NCBI RefSeq assembly: GCF_009730915.1 | Contig: NC_052487.1 | Span: 2,046,001 to 2,110,000, forward strand | Direction of reading: 5' to 3' | DNA from: Dioscorea cayenensis subsp. rotundata | Lineage: Eukaryota; Streptophyta; Magnoliopsida; Dioscoreales; Dioscoreaceae | Length of the DNA: 64,000 nucleotides | Shown: one piece after another, positions 1 to 12,200 of the stretch | Layout: each line of letters starts with the position of its first letter | Position numbering within the stretch: position 1 is the stretch's first letter | Notes under the pieces: model-generated | What the model saw: the letters and a program-made list of their open reading frames with translations, nothing else | The model's database searches: none | What the model was told of the DNA's origin: nothing | Translations under genes and position numbers: made by a program

Positions 1-896
1 ACATAATAATGCACGTGAATTACACGTGGCCAATGCTATATATATATATATAAACATGGAGCCAAGCTGGTTGGTGAGCTCGCCCTGTTGGGTTGTTGTT
101 GACCCAAAACATCTTCACTCGTTTCAGATGTTCCTGCGGAACAACAACTAACATACCCCAAAGGAGCACTTAGACCAAAACCTTCTTTTGTCTACATTGG
201 ATATAAATGAGCCAAGCCACTCGTGAGCTATTGGAAATCAACTCGGTCAATGTTCGAATTCGATTCGATTTTTCACGAGTCGAACCGTACTTGAGCTATT
301 CCTTTATGTTGACGAGCCGAGCTCGAGCCCAAAAATACTCAGCTCGTGAGGCTCGCGAGCCTAAACGAGATTTATATATATAATATTAAATTATTTATAT
401 ATAAATTACAAAAATACATAATTATATAAATTATATTAAATTATAAAAATACTTATGTATACCAGCCAATAGAACTTAAACAAGCCAAGCTTGTACTACT
501 TGAGCTTTTTTAACGAGCTGAACTCGAGCATAAAAAAAATAGATCAAATGAGCTTGAGCCGAGCTCCAGCCTTCGAATACTATATTTGAGCCGAGCTCGA
601 GCTCGTGATACTCGGCTCAGCTGGTTTAAATTAAGGATAACTACTAAAGAGTTCCGCAGTGCATCTGAACAGACGTTGCCACCAACCATGCGAAAAGTGA
701 AGCCCTGGTCCGTCCGATTTAAATCTAACGGTTGTGAGAAAGTTAGGGGCTTTTCAGTCATTTCATTGACGTGTCATTAGATATTGATCGCTTTGGTTGT
801 GACGACAGCGAGCGGAGATGCCAAGAAAGGGATGGTCTTTTTACCTTTTTACCCTTCTGTTTTGTTTAAATTTCGGCAAACGCGAAGGAGAATAGA

Positions 897-926
<30 letters not shown>
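1..926. other. Intergenic region and 5' flank of the aldolase gene
   Basis: No supported coding sequence. About 200-630 is rich in short variants of a GAGCTCGAGC/GAGCCGAGCTCG palindromic motif mixed with AT-rich filler, which looks like a decayed dispersed repeat. About 780-926 probably holds the aldolase promoter and 5' UTR and ends in a GA-repeat tract immediately before the start codon. The short open frames here have no family resemblance and are treated as chance. Confidence 0.5.
898..926 (+). repeat. GA dinucleotide tract in the aldolase 5' UTR
   Basis: An almost pure AG/GA microsatellite of about 28 bp ends directly at the ATG of the aldolase gene. GA/CT tracts are frequent in plant 5' UTRs and core promoters and can bind BPC-type GAGA-binding proteins. 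A regulatory role here is inference. Confidence 0.8.
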
Positions 927-931
<5 letters not shown>

Positions 932-3551
932 GTCTATGAAGCTAAGTGCACCGCCGGCGACCAGCCAGTGGATCGGCGGTGGCCGGAGTACCTTTGAGCG
1001 GAGGGTGTCGCTGCTTCCGATGGTCCGGCGTGGGGCTGTGGCGCCGATCCGTGCAGGGGCATACACCGATGAACTCGTCCAGACTGCGGTAAGTGTGGAG
1101 ATCTTAATTTCTGGCTTTTGTTTCCTGGTTTTATCTCTAGTTTTTGGATCGGGGTTTGATTTGTTCCATTTTGGGTTCTTTTCATTGATTTTTTTTTTCT
1201 TTGGTTGCATCAAAGATGAGAGCTTTTTGTGAATTCGATGATGGTTTGACCTGTTTGTCACTTTTTTTTTGTTAGTCGCTTTCTTATTCCATGTTTCAGT
1301 TTGTGATTTTTTTTTTCTTTTTTGTTTCCATTTTTCTTTTTTAATCTTGTTATTGTTTGATTGCAGAGTCAGTTTGCATGTTGTGTTCTCAGATGATTTT
1401 TTGTTAAATTTTGTTTGTTAGAATTCTTTGTTTGGGTTGTTTGTATGTTAGACAAGCAATTTAGAGATTAGATATTTTAGATCTATAATGAATTTTATAC
1501 AAACCATACCAAAAGGATCATTGTAGATTTATTTATAAATTATTGTTATATGCCTAAAAATAATGGTTAAAAACAATGGTTGACCTTATATGAAATTCTG
1601 GTTTCTAATGATGAGGCATTCTTATGAATATTTGCCAGAACTGATGTATTTTGTTTCATGTGAGATGCAAAGGAAATGGATTTGATTCACTAATTTCTTT
1701 AATTCTATCTATAAGATTTTCTTCTTGTTTGTGTTTGATGTTATACAGATGATTTTCAATTGAATGTTTGATAAAGTTTTGGTTTTTCCATATATTATTA
1801 TAAGACATTGTATCATCTCAAGTTACCATGGCTGGCAATCTGTGCTCCTTTCATGTTAGACCTAGGGTCCTCTGCTGCTTAGTTGATTGTGTATATTGTT
1901 AAGTTTAGGCGTATATAATTTAGGTTCTTAAAATAATAGGGAAGACTATTTGTGAAAATTGGGAAGCTTATATTTGGTTAATGTTGATAAATGGGAAACC
2001 TTTGAAATGCTAAATCAAATGCTTGAAAACAAATATCTGCTGAGAAGTGCATGGGTTACTTTGGCCTTTTTGTTTGACATTTATATATACTTGTAGAAAT
2101 CTATTGCTTCCCCTGGACGTGGAATTCTTGCAATTGATGAGTCAAATGCCACCTGTGGGAAAAGGCTTGCATCAATTGGTTTAGACAACACAGAAACCAA
2201 TCGCCAAGCTTACAGGCAGCTTTTGCTCACAACTCCCGGTTTAGGCGACTACATTTCTGGTGCCATCCTCTTTGAGGAGACGCTGTACCAGTCCACAATT
2301 GGTGGGAAGAAGTTTGTGGACTGTTTGCGTGACGAGAACATAATGCCGGGCATTAAAGTTGATAAGGTATGCAAGCTATCAGGTTCTGGAAGAAAATTCT
2401 GTTTTGTGAATATCTTTTTGCTTGTTTATGAAGTCACCATTGAAACTGATTAATTTTCCTCTTTTATTTTTTCAAGGGTTTGGTTCCATTACCAGGATCA
2501 AATAATGAATCCTGGTGCCAAGGCTTGGATGGGCTTGCCTCACGCTGCGCTGAATATTATAAGCAAGGAGCACGCTTTGCCAAGTGGTTAGTATGGGTGC
2601 ACTTAACCTTTTATTTTTCTAATCATTTACCAACGTCAAGCTTGTATCTGCAACTCAGCTATTGCATGTTAATCTCAATAACAGTGAGTATTTCATGGCT
2701 TTTGAGTGTTACTAATTTGTTATTGTATGTGTTGGTCTTGTACAGGCGAACTGTTGTGAGCATTCCTTGTGGTCCATCTGCTTTGGCTGTCAAGGAGGCT
2801 GCTTGGGGCCTTGCTCGTTATGCTGCTATTTCTCAGGTATCACCAATATGTTACCATGTGTTTGACCGGTATTTTTGTTAAATCATGGAATGTAATGAGG
2901 CCTAATGTTCTACGTCCACAGGATAACGGGCTTGTTCCAATAGTTGAACCTGAAATTCTCCTTGATGGAGACCACGCAATCGAAAGGACACTTGAAGTGG
3001 CCGAGAAAGTATGGTCTGAGGTGTTCTTCTACTTGGCCGAAAACAATGTCATGTTTGAGGGTATTTTGCTAAAACCCAGCATGGTAACCCCTGGTGCTGA
3101 ACACAAAGCCAAGGCATCTCCTGAAACTATTGCCAAACACACCCTAACTATGCTTAAGAGGCGGGTGCCTCCTGCTGTTCCTGGAATCATGGTATTTTCT
3201 TCATCATTCATTGTTCTCATGCTTTTAAGAAAGTTACGAAAACTAACAATCTTTCCTCGTTTATCTTGGCAGTTCTTGTCGGGAGGGCAGTCAGAAATGG
3301 AAGCTACTTTGAACTTGAATGCCATGAACCAAAGTCCGAACCCATGGCATGTCTCCTTCTCCTACGCAAGAGCTCTTCAGAACAGTGTCTTGAAGACATG
3401 GAAAGGACTCCCTGAAAACATAGATGCCGCACAGAAGGCACTCTTGGTTCGTGCGAAGGCGAATTCCCTGGCTCAACTTGGTCGCTACTCTGCCGATGGT
3501 GAGGCCGAAGAAGCCAAGAAGGGGATGTTTCAGAAGGGCTATACCTACTAA
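927..3551 (+). CDS. FBA: Fructose-bisphosphate aldolase class I, chloroplastic
   Basis: Reversibly joins dihydroxyacetone phosphate to glyceraldehyde-3-phosphate (or erythrose-4-phosphate) in the Calvin cycle and plastid glycolysis. I read six exons: 927-1088, 2097-2366, 2477-2586, 2746-2836, 2922-3191 and 3273-3551. All introns are GT-AG, and they encode 393 aa, the usual length for plastid forms. Residues 1 to about 45 are rich in Ser, Arg and Ala and poor in acidic residues, as in a transit peptide. The mature part begins near [19 protein letters not shown]. The IVEPEI motif and the Schiff-base lysine in EGILLKPS (about K262) are present, and the C terminus ends in KGYTY, typical of plastid aldolases. 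The start is the first ATG after the GA tract. The gene is intact and lies tail to tail with CCT4. Assignment is near certain; which FBA paralogue it is cannot be told. Confidence 0.96.
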
Positions 3552-4364
3552 GGCTTTTAGTTTGCTTTCTGGCAGCAGGCTTTTTTCCATTAGCTATAGC
3601 TTTAGCTATTTGCCAAAATCATAAAGTTTTTGCAGAGTGGCTCTTTTAGAAGGGAATGAAAATGGAACCTTTCTTGTTTAGCACTTTTAAATAATCAGCT
3701 TGTTGCAACTGCTTTAAAGCTTGAAGCTTTCAGCCTTATGTCTTCAGCAAGAACTATAAATGTATTCTAGGTTTTATTGATTATGATTATGAGATGTTTT
3801 TGGGTCAATCTTCTAGTCATAACAAAACGTTTCCTGGATGTTCAGTTACCATTATGAATTTATCATGCATCCTTGCTCCAAATGGACTTGTACCTTGTAA
3901 TATCATTATGTGTGTGTGTGTGTGTGTGTGTGGACATCCATGATGCTTTTCAAGCAATTTAAGGTTTTGCGTACTTCGTTTATGGCAGAAAATTAAACAC
4001 TAAATGTATTAATACAACCACAAAACACATTCCAAAAAAAGAAAATCAATTAGCTCAGAATGAAAAACTCTATAGGCACCTAGTAAGAGACTCATCAGCA
4101 TTGGCAATTTGAAATTTCCAAATTAAAAGCTTAATTAATTCAGACCAGCTAAGAAAAACTAGTCAAAATGAAATCAAATCCACATGTCCAAAACATCCAG
4201 ATTGTCACAAAAGAAATTTCTGGTACACAGACACTAATATCACCAGTCACCCAACAACGCTCGAAAGTGTGAAACAGATTTGCTTAATAACAATACCAAA
4301 GCAACCTTATCCCTTTTTTTCTCTCTCATTGCAGACATTCCATACATGACAGTGAAGACAAACC
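3552..4364. other. Convergent intergenic region, FBA to CCT4
   Basis: Shared 3' flank of two converging genes, with a (TG)n microsatellite of about 22 bp near 3909-3931. The first ~300 bp is presumably the FBA 3' UTR and the last ~100 bp the CCT4 3' UTR. I see no other gene. Confidence 0.6.
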
Positions 4365-7300
4365 CTACCTCACAGTGACAATGTCATCGATCTTCAAAAT
4401 CATTCTCACACATTCAGTTGAGAGTGTGACTGCACTGGTGGTAACCAAGAGAGGCTGAATAACATTCTCCTCCAATATATTTGTGATCTGGCCCTTCCTC
4501 ACATTGATTCCGGTATTGATCTCGCCTTGAGCGTGGCGGTTCCTAAGCTCGGTCACAATGGAAATTGGATTTAGCCCTGCGTTCTCGGCCAATGTGTATG
4601 GAATGACTTCCAGTGCTTCAGCAAACTCCTTCACACAATAGCTCTCCATCCCTTTCAACTCCTTCGCCCAGGCCCCTAGCTGCCTTGACATCTCAATTTC
4701 AGGAGCGCCTCCCCCAGCAATCAGGAACCTCTTGTTAACCAAACATCTGGTCATGCCGCAAAGTCATCAAGAAGGTTAAAAACTCATTCACCATTACACA
4801 TAACACATTGCCATCAAAAGTGACGAAATGTTGAAAATGCTAGACATTTGGGGATGGAGCAATTAAACCTTATAGATCATAAGAATTTAAATACAACACT
4901 ATAACACAAATCTCTACAGAAAACATGTTGCAGCACTATGTATAACAAACAGTGGGTGAAATAATAAGGGCCTTCAATGACTTCAACATCACAAGAATTA
5001 TTACCATTGTCAGGAGATTACTGTTCATAACAAAAATTTTCTCATGTAAATTACAGTTCATAAAAAAAATTTTACCGTGTAAATTAGAGAGAAAACAGTG
5101 CATGGCCCAAAAAAAGAACCTCCAAACCATAGCACAAAACAAAGACCATTTTGCAAAAGGAGGTCCAAGATATACACTACAGTGGACCAACCAAAAACCC
5201 TAGTGTACCCTTGAATAAGCATTAATCCTAAAGTTGAACATGCTTCAGATAACTTTTCAAGAAATTTCAACTAGCAAGATTCCCATATAAAACTAGAATT
5301 TAATAGAACCTATGCACAACAGCACTTGTGAAAAAAATTTTGAATTAGCATTTGCCTTCTTGAAGGACAGTCAGAATTTCCAAAGGATAATAAGGACATA
5401 AGGCCAAGTATTCATATGCTGATTCAAGCTACCACCATAAGAATCTCAAACCATAGGCTTATATTTCATAATAATGACAAAGAAAGAAGAAAATTCCTCT
5501 CATAACATGATGTGCTAAACTAGTGAGTTACTGAAATTTATAATCATTATAATGATGGAAATTGTGAAAATATGCCACATACAAGGTGTACGAAATAAAC
5601 ACCGGCAAGCTAAAGGTGTATTGAAAATACTCCAGAATCAATAACCACAATCAGTTAGGAGCACAATGTCCAGGTCAAAAACACATCATACACAATATAC
5701 TTCCTTCCTGAGACTGCCAAGGACATAAGAATCATCTCTCCATTTCGACCAAGTCAATACTACAATCTAAGTAGACTCTCAAATAACCGGGAGACATGGA
5801 AAGGCAATCATACAGATCCTTGATTATCTAACTAATAAACTCAGTCAAAAGCATGAAAACAGCTAAAATTCTGCATTTGTACTAAAATCATTTATAAATA
5901 CAATTTCGTCTTCTTTACCAGACATTTATATGGGATGATGATCAACATATCTCCATAGTTTCTGAACTAACATGCCTTGGTAGTTAAATGAAGAACTTGT
6001 AAGGCATTTGGAAGTGGTGGAAAGTGGGGTTTTTTGGCTCTCTTTTTTTTGGCGCTGAGAATTTATCTAGCTATAAGGGCTAGTGGCACATGATAAACCA
6101 AAAAAACACACGCCTTTGTACCAACTCTACCCATACAAGTACATATCAGCTCTCAAAGGCTAGACATAACCATGTTACATTGGAAAAAATTAGTAAATTA
6201 AGAATAGTATCCCCTTCTATGTCTTCATTGAAAGTTTCATAAACATATAAAGTGCTCCTTCATTCCTTTCTTTCTCAAAATGATAATTAATGACAACTTG
6301 AAAAGGACTCCACTTGTTATCTAGACATCCCTGTCCTGAGCATATTCCTATGATTACTAACAAATTACTGCATGATAAGAACTGAGTAATGTAAAAAAAA
6401 ACAGAAACATTGAGAAGGCAGAATAAAGCACATAATCGCCAGGAAAATGAAAAGAAGTATATGCAAACAAATATATCCATAACAAACTTAGACAGAAAAC
6501 ATTGCCACTTAAGTTAGACAGAAATTGATAATTAAAAGAAATGAAGACATTGAATAATAAATAACAAGATGAAAAAACGGGTTTCTAACCAAATCATGCC
6601 ATATTTGAATGCATATGAAGAAACGAAAAGTGTAGTGTATCACCTGACAACACAAAGAGCATCATGGAGACTGCGCTCTGCCTCATCAATAACCAACTGA
6701 TTTGATCCCCTCACAAGCACAGTCATTGTCCTCCCCATATCCTTAATTCCTGTGATCTTCACAATCTTTCCTTCCCCAACACTAACCTCCTCCACACAAT
6801 CAGCAAACCCAAGCTTCTCCTCCCTAAAGTGTTCGATGTTTGCAATGGGCAAGCAGTTCAGCGTCTTAGTGATAAACTCAATCTCATCCCTCTCCACATC
6901 CTTCACCACCAAAATCTTAGCCTTTGCAAGATAATGCAGTGATAAATCAGTGACAGCATCCCTCAAAATGCTCTTTTGAATCAAAAGCACATTGCATCCC
7001 GTTGCTTTAATCTTCTTCACCATTCCAAGGATGTAATTTCGTTCTTCCCTGAGGATGCGATCCATCTGAGTATAGTCAGAAACGACAATGCTTTGCTCGA
7101 TGTCCGTTTTGGGCGGCGAGATCTGGAACTGGATGACAGCAATCTTGGCATTCTCAACACGAGTTGGGCCACCAGCGGCGTGGCTGACCTTTTTATCAAA
7201 GACAAGGCCACGGACCAGCTCAGTGTCATCAACAGTTCCGCCGAGCTTCTTAACGATCTTCACATCACGGAGATCAACGAGAGAGGGGTTAGCGGGGTCG

Positions 7301-7866
7301 ACAACGGTCAGCACCGCATCAACAGCAAGCGGCGCGAGCAGGGACGAGTACTGACTGACGACCTTGCTGTTGAGGGATGTCGCAGCGGACTTGACGAGGG
7401 ATTCGCGATCAGAGAGCTCAACTGGTATCGCCATAGATTGGAGGATCTCAAGCGCCTTGAGAGAGAGCTTGTGGAGGGAGTCAGAGACAATAGTGGGGTG
7501 AATGCCGGCTGAAAGGAGGGAAAGAGATCGTCGAAGAAGAGATCCAGCGAGGACGACAACGGAGGTAGTTCCATCACCGGCAGCAGCATCCTGAGAGTGG
7601 GAGAGCTCGGCGAGCATCTTCGCGGCCGGCTGGAGAAGAGACATGCGTGAGAGGATCGTAGCGCCATCGTTGGTGATGATGACATCTCCGGAAGGGGAGC
7701 AGATCATCTTGTCCATACCGCGGGGGCCGAGGCTGGTGCGCACGGCGTCAGCGACGGCGCGCGCCGCCAAAATGTTGGCCTGACGGACGTCATCACGGCG
7801 CTTAGTGTCCACGTAGCTCTCGGTCTTCGACGACGATGAGGGAGGAGCGGGGACGACGGCCGCCAT
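4365..7866 (-). CDS. CCT4: T-complex protein 1 subunit delta (CCT4, group II chaperonin)
   Basis: One of eight paralogous subunits of the cytosolic TRiC/CCT ring that folds actin, tubulin and other clients using ATP. Two exons on the minus strand: 7866-6644 and 4746-4365, separated by a 1.9 kb GT-AG intron that splits an Arg codon. They encode 534 aa, normal for the delta subunit. Chaperonin signatures are clear: [11 protein letters not shown] (about 44-54), NDGATIL (66-72), the nucleotide-binding GDGTT (97-101), and GGGAPE (about 419-424) at the start of exon 2. The C terminus reads [11 protein letters not shown], matching plant CCT delta. The ATG at 7866 is chosen because codons upstream in frame contain no other ATG. 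The first exon is GC-rich, unlike the AT-rich intron. A telo-box-like AAACCCTAG sits about 22 bp upstream of the start. Confidence 0.96.
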
Positions 7867-9154
7867 TGGAGCGCGATCTGGAGGTCGAAACCCTAGAAAC
7901 AAAGCGGAGTGGAGAGTGGCAAATGAGAACGAGAACGAGATCGGGGGTTTTGGAGAGGACTCGCGAATGCCCTAACGGATTTTGAAAATGCGGGTTGGGA
8001 CCCGTTAAAGTTAATGGGTATTGAACTCTATAGCGGATTCGGGCATAATGGTTTCAACCCGACCCGATTAGGAAAAGGTCAATTTTAACTTGCCAAACCC
8101 CCACAAGTGGAGAAATTATTCCCTCCAAAGTTTTCAAACATCACACTTACCACACTTTTTTTAATTTAATTTTATAATAATTCAATTTATTTCGCGTTCT
8201 TATGTTTTTTTGTTTGTGGGTATTTATCAATTTTGCGTCTTAGATTTTTTTTTTTATTATTTTATTTTAAAATTTTCATTTAAATGTTATTTTTATAAAA
8301 CCATTATTATTGTTGTTATTATTTTAAAATGTGAGTAAAAAAGTTGCATCGAAACATAAAGAGATCACAACAAATAAAAAACATGGATACAAAAAATCCA
8401 CTAATGATTGACAAGTAACATGAAACACAATTTTTTGGGGAAGATAGGACCGAAGATGAAAATGTAAACTAATAAAACTAACCAATTAAATTATTTATAA
8501 ACTATATAAGTGAGTATTTATAGATATTGTGCCTTTGTATTATTACGATATCATTGATAAAAAAATAATTTTTACATGGTAAATGATGATGAAGCATAAT
8601 ATATAACAGGTATTTAAGGTTGCATAAATTAGCACATCCACTTATTTGGTGCCACAATAATTTTGATCATTAAAAATTTAAAACAACAATATATAACTAA
8701 TTTTAATAAAAACAATATGTTTCCTATGCAAATTGAAAAAGTATAAATATTTGTGTCTCATATACAATATAAGAAATATTTATATAAATAAAAAAAGATT
8801 AAAAAAAAAAAAATTTTAAGCTCCTTCATTATTTTTCAGGAAATGACAAATAAAACTACAGGTTGGATTCGGGTTTACGGGTCCGAATCCGTTAAACGCT
8901 GATCCAGATCCGAATCCGTTAAGAGCGGGGAAACGCGATTCCCACCGCCTCAAAACCCTAGCTTCTCATTCCCCACCACGAACCCCTCTTCTCCTCCTCC
9001 TTCGTCTCTTTCTGGTTGTTTTCGCCGAGATATTTTTTCATAAAGCCCCTCGAAAAATCCCAAAATCCGAAATCCTCCCTCATTTCTTCATCACTATAAA
9101 TACAGAACCACTCGCTTCTTATCGATACTTCATGAGATGTGAGACGGCGTTATC
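7867..9154. promoter_or_regulatory. Bidirectional upstream region between CCT4 and the DExH helicase gene
   Basis: The two genes are head to head over 1.29 kb. An AAACCCTAG telo-box-like motif occurs near each start on the same DNA strand, at 7888-7896 and 8953-8961; such motifs are common in promoters of plant ribosomal and housekeeping genes. The centre (about 8150-8830) is very AT-rich and featureless. Short GGGTTCGGGTCCG-like repeats flank it near 7990-8080 and 8860-8930. The final ~200 bp is pyrimidine-rich and probably 5' UTR of the helicase. The regulatory role is inferred from position and motifs. Confidence 0.5.
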
Positions 9155-9206
9155 ATGCTCTACGCCGCCGTCCTCCGGGGCCGACTCCGTCCCCTTCGCT
9201 GGCTGA
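9132..9206 (+). promoter_or_regulatory. Upstream ORFs overlapping the helicase start, including a start-stop AUGUGA
   Basis: Just before the helicase ATG at 9155 there is an out-of-frame ATG at 9132. It opens a 24-codon uORF that runs past the main start and stops at 9206. Nested inside it, in frame with the main ORF, ATGTGA at 9137-9142 is a minimal start-stop uORF. If the transcript includes this segment, both should lower translation of the main ORF. Start-stop AUGUAA uORFs are known to stall ribosomes in plant boron transporter mRNAs; an equivalent role here is only inference. Confidence 0.45.
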
Positions 9207-12200
9207 TCATGCCCTTCCCCTCCTCCCCTTCCTTCCTGCCGCACCATAGCCCTAGAAATTCTACTGGAATCCCGATGAAGGACGGTGGCGGCGGTGGTGG
9301 CGTGTATGTGCCCCCAATTCCCCGCCTCCGCTCCGTCATTGCGTCGGCGAATGGGAATGTCGGCACTGCCTCGAGGTCTTGTGATTGTGATTGGCGGGAT
9401 GGACGGGGAGTCTCTGTGGAGCCGCCGATGGCGCCGTCGGGGAGTGGGTATTTTAGGCAGCAGAGGTCGCCCTATTCAAGATACGCGTTTGAGGACTGGT
9501 CCGAGGATGATTCTGATCGGGATATTGATCCTCCTTCGGCTTCCGGCAAAGTTTGTTGTTTTGATTTGCTTGTTTTTTTTTTCTCAAAGTTTTTGAAAGG
9601 GTTTTAGTCATTTGATTGGGAAATTATGAGTTGTTTCTCCATTTATTGCTTCTATATAATGTTTGTTGTGATATATTTTTTTTTAACTAGTAGGAGCACC
9701 AAGCTATTGTAAATATTATTTTATTCATGCAAGAGAAAGCTCTGTTGCTCCTTTGCTAGTATATGTTTTTCTTGGAAATTCAGTGGTTTTCAGTAGTACT
9801 GTGGGAAAATAATGACTGTTATTTTTGATTTTACTGTCCTTCTGTTGTTATGCTAGGAATATAGGCGAATGATGACAAATCTACTTGTTGTATTAGTGTC
9901 GGCTACACGGTGTCATAATAATGATTGCTGTGTTGTGTTAAGAGTCATAGAAAGCTGGAATTTTCTCAATTTATTCTGATATGAGTTATGGTTATCTTTT
10001 GATTTCATCCCAAGGACAGCATGTTGGTTCTTGTGCTAGGGACACTGTGTTATTGAATTCTTTCTAGGAATGAAGAGTTCCAACTTCCTCCAAGGGCATT
10101 CCATTTCAATGCTGCTTGGTTTCTGATGTTGTCCCCCACATTTTCCTATACCTACTATAAGGGAGGAGTGCTGGTTGCCAGATACCAAGAAAATAGGAAT
10201 AAGATCTATAGATATTAGAAGTATGTTAATTTTCATAGGTTATGATCTTTCTTTGAAGTTTTCATGTTGTGTATTGATTTACAGCTTCAAGGTGTCGCTT
10301 GAGAATTCTGTTGTTTTTAGATATTATGGAATGTTTCTCGCAATGCTTTTGACTACTTCCTTTTGACTCTTTCCATGGTAATATTTTTTTCAGGGTGCAT
10401 CAACACTTGATAATGTTGATGAGTGGAAGTGGAAATTAAGTATGCTCCTTCGTAATCAGCATGAACAGGAGGTGGTATCAAGGGAGAAGAAGGACAGACG
10501 TGATTATGAGCAACTTGCAGCATTAGCTGAGAGAATGGGCTTACACAGGTATGCTCGTCTTTGCAAATTTCAATATGGATTCTGTACCATTTTTAAATGC
10601 TTTTGAAACGAGATTGGTTTTGTTGGCAGCCGCCAATATGCAAAAGTAGTCGTCTTTAGTAAGGTGCCACTGCCAAACTACAGATCTGATCTGGATGATA
10701 AGAGACCTCAGAGGGAGGTATTTCCCATTAACTGCTTTCATCACTTGCCATTGTTTGGTATTATTCCAAGTTGCACAACGATTTTGGTGATTTATACTCT
10801 TTTTTAAATTTTGGCATGAGTTCTATTCGAAAAATTGCTTTTCTTTCCAAATTAATTTTTAAGAAGTAAAAATGATGAAGTGTGCTTTGAAGAACACACA
10901 TTTCTTATTTCATCTAGAAGACATATGAGTCGGGAAATTTATCTTTCATATTTTTCTTTCTTTTGTTGATTCAATTGATGCTATCTAGTTTGGTATTCTT
11001 ATAGGTCTCTATTCCTATTGGTTTGCAAAGAGAAGTGGATGCTTTGCTTGGAGATTACCTTTCACGAAAACGTGCGAATCGTGAAAGCTTTCCAACCGCA
11101 CCATTTTCAAGATCTAGCAGCACTGACAGTTTTGCAACTGATGAGGGTCTGTTTGAGCAACAAGAACCTCAATCTTCCACAAGACCTGTTATGGAGAAAA
11201 TCCTCAGGCGGAGAAGCTTACATCTGCGAAACCAACAGCAGAATTGGCAGGTTCAGTTTCATTAGCTTCTTGTGGATTGTACCACCAATCTCCTATACAC
11301 CTTTGATATTCCTCTTGTAGTGTATTTTGTTTCCATTTTTTAAGATACTTCCTTTTAGTTTTAAAATATGCTGAAGTTGATAAATATTTAATTGGTTATT
11401 GTATGGCTGCTTAATGGACGAAATTCAGTGGTATGTTTTTTTACCCCTGCTACTGGTCGTTACTGGCTAGCCCACCTTTTCTACACTTTTGATTGAGTTT
11501 TTTAATTAATGCATATGATGCGATAATACATGTCTCATTGTTGTAGAAATGCTTGAAAATGTTGTTTTGTGTAAATTAAGGATTTTATATGTGAAACCTG
11601 TGGTAAAACTTATTTTGCATGGTAAGCTTATAATTTAGACGCAGTAGTGTGTACATCAGTTTCTGTGAAGGTAGTATCCTGTCTTTACTATTCTTTTCAT
11701 GTGAATTTATTCTAGTGTAGGTAAGTAGTAGTTTGAAGTGTTCATGGTTTACTTATTCTTGAAAAGTAATTTATTGCTTAAAATGAAAATCAGTACACCT
11801 TTTGAGGATTAGTTTCCTTTTGTAGGAATCTCCAGAGGGTCAAAAGATGCAGCAATTTCGTAGAAGCCTTCCTGCAAATAAGGAACGAGAAGCATTATTA
11901 GCTGCCATTTCTCGACATCAGGTTTTAATTGACTTTCTACATTTTTATTACTCTCTATATATTACTTGATAATGCATTGTTAATTTCTTATGAATATCTT
12001 GCCCATGATGGGCCTTGAGAAGCTGTTCCCTGATTGACCAAAATTAGAGAATTTTATAAGCACTACAGTTCTTTCATCTATTGGAAACCATGTTTACTTG
12101 TCCTGTTGAGACTGACACTGGAAGGATTGCCTTCATTGGTTTGAAATATACATGACACCACCACCTAGAATGTTTGAGAGTTCTTTTTTACTTCTCTATC

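Noticed and set aside
6976-7685. Plus- and minus-strand open frames within CCT4 exon 1
   Set aside because: They are alternative frames of a clearly coding chaperonin exon with no independent similarity.
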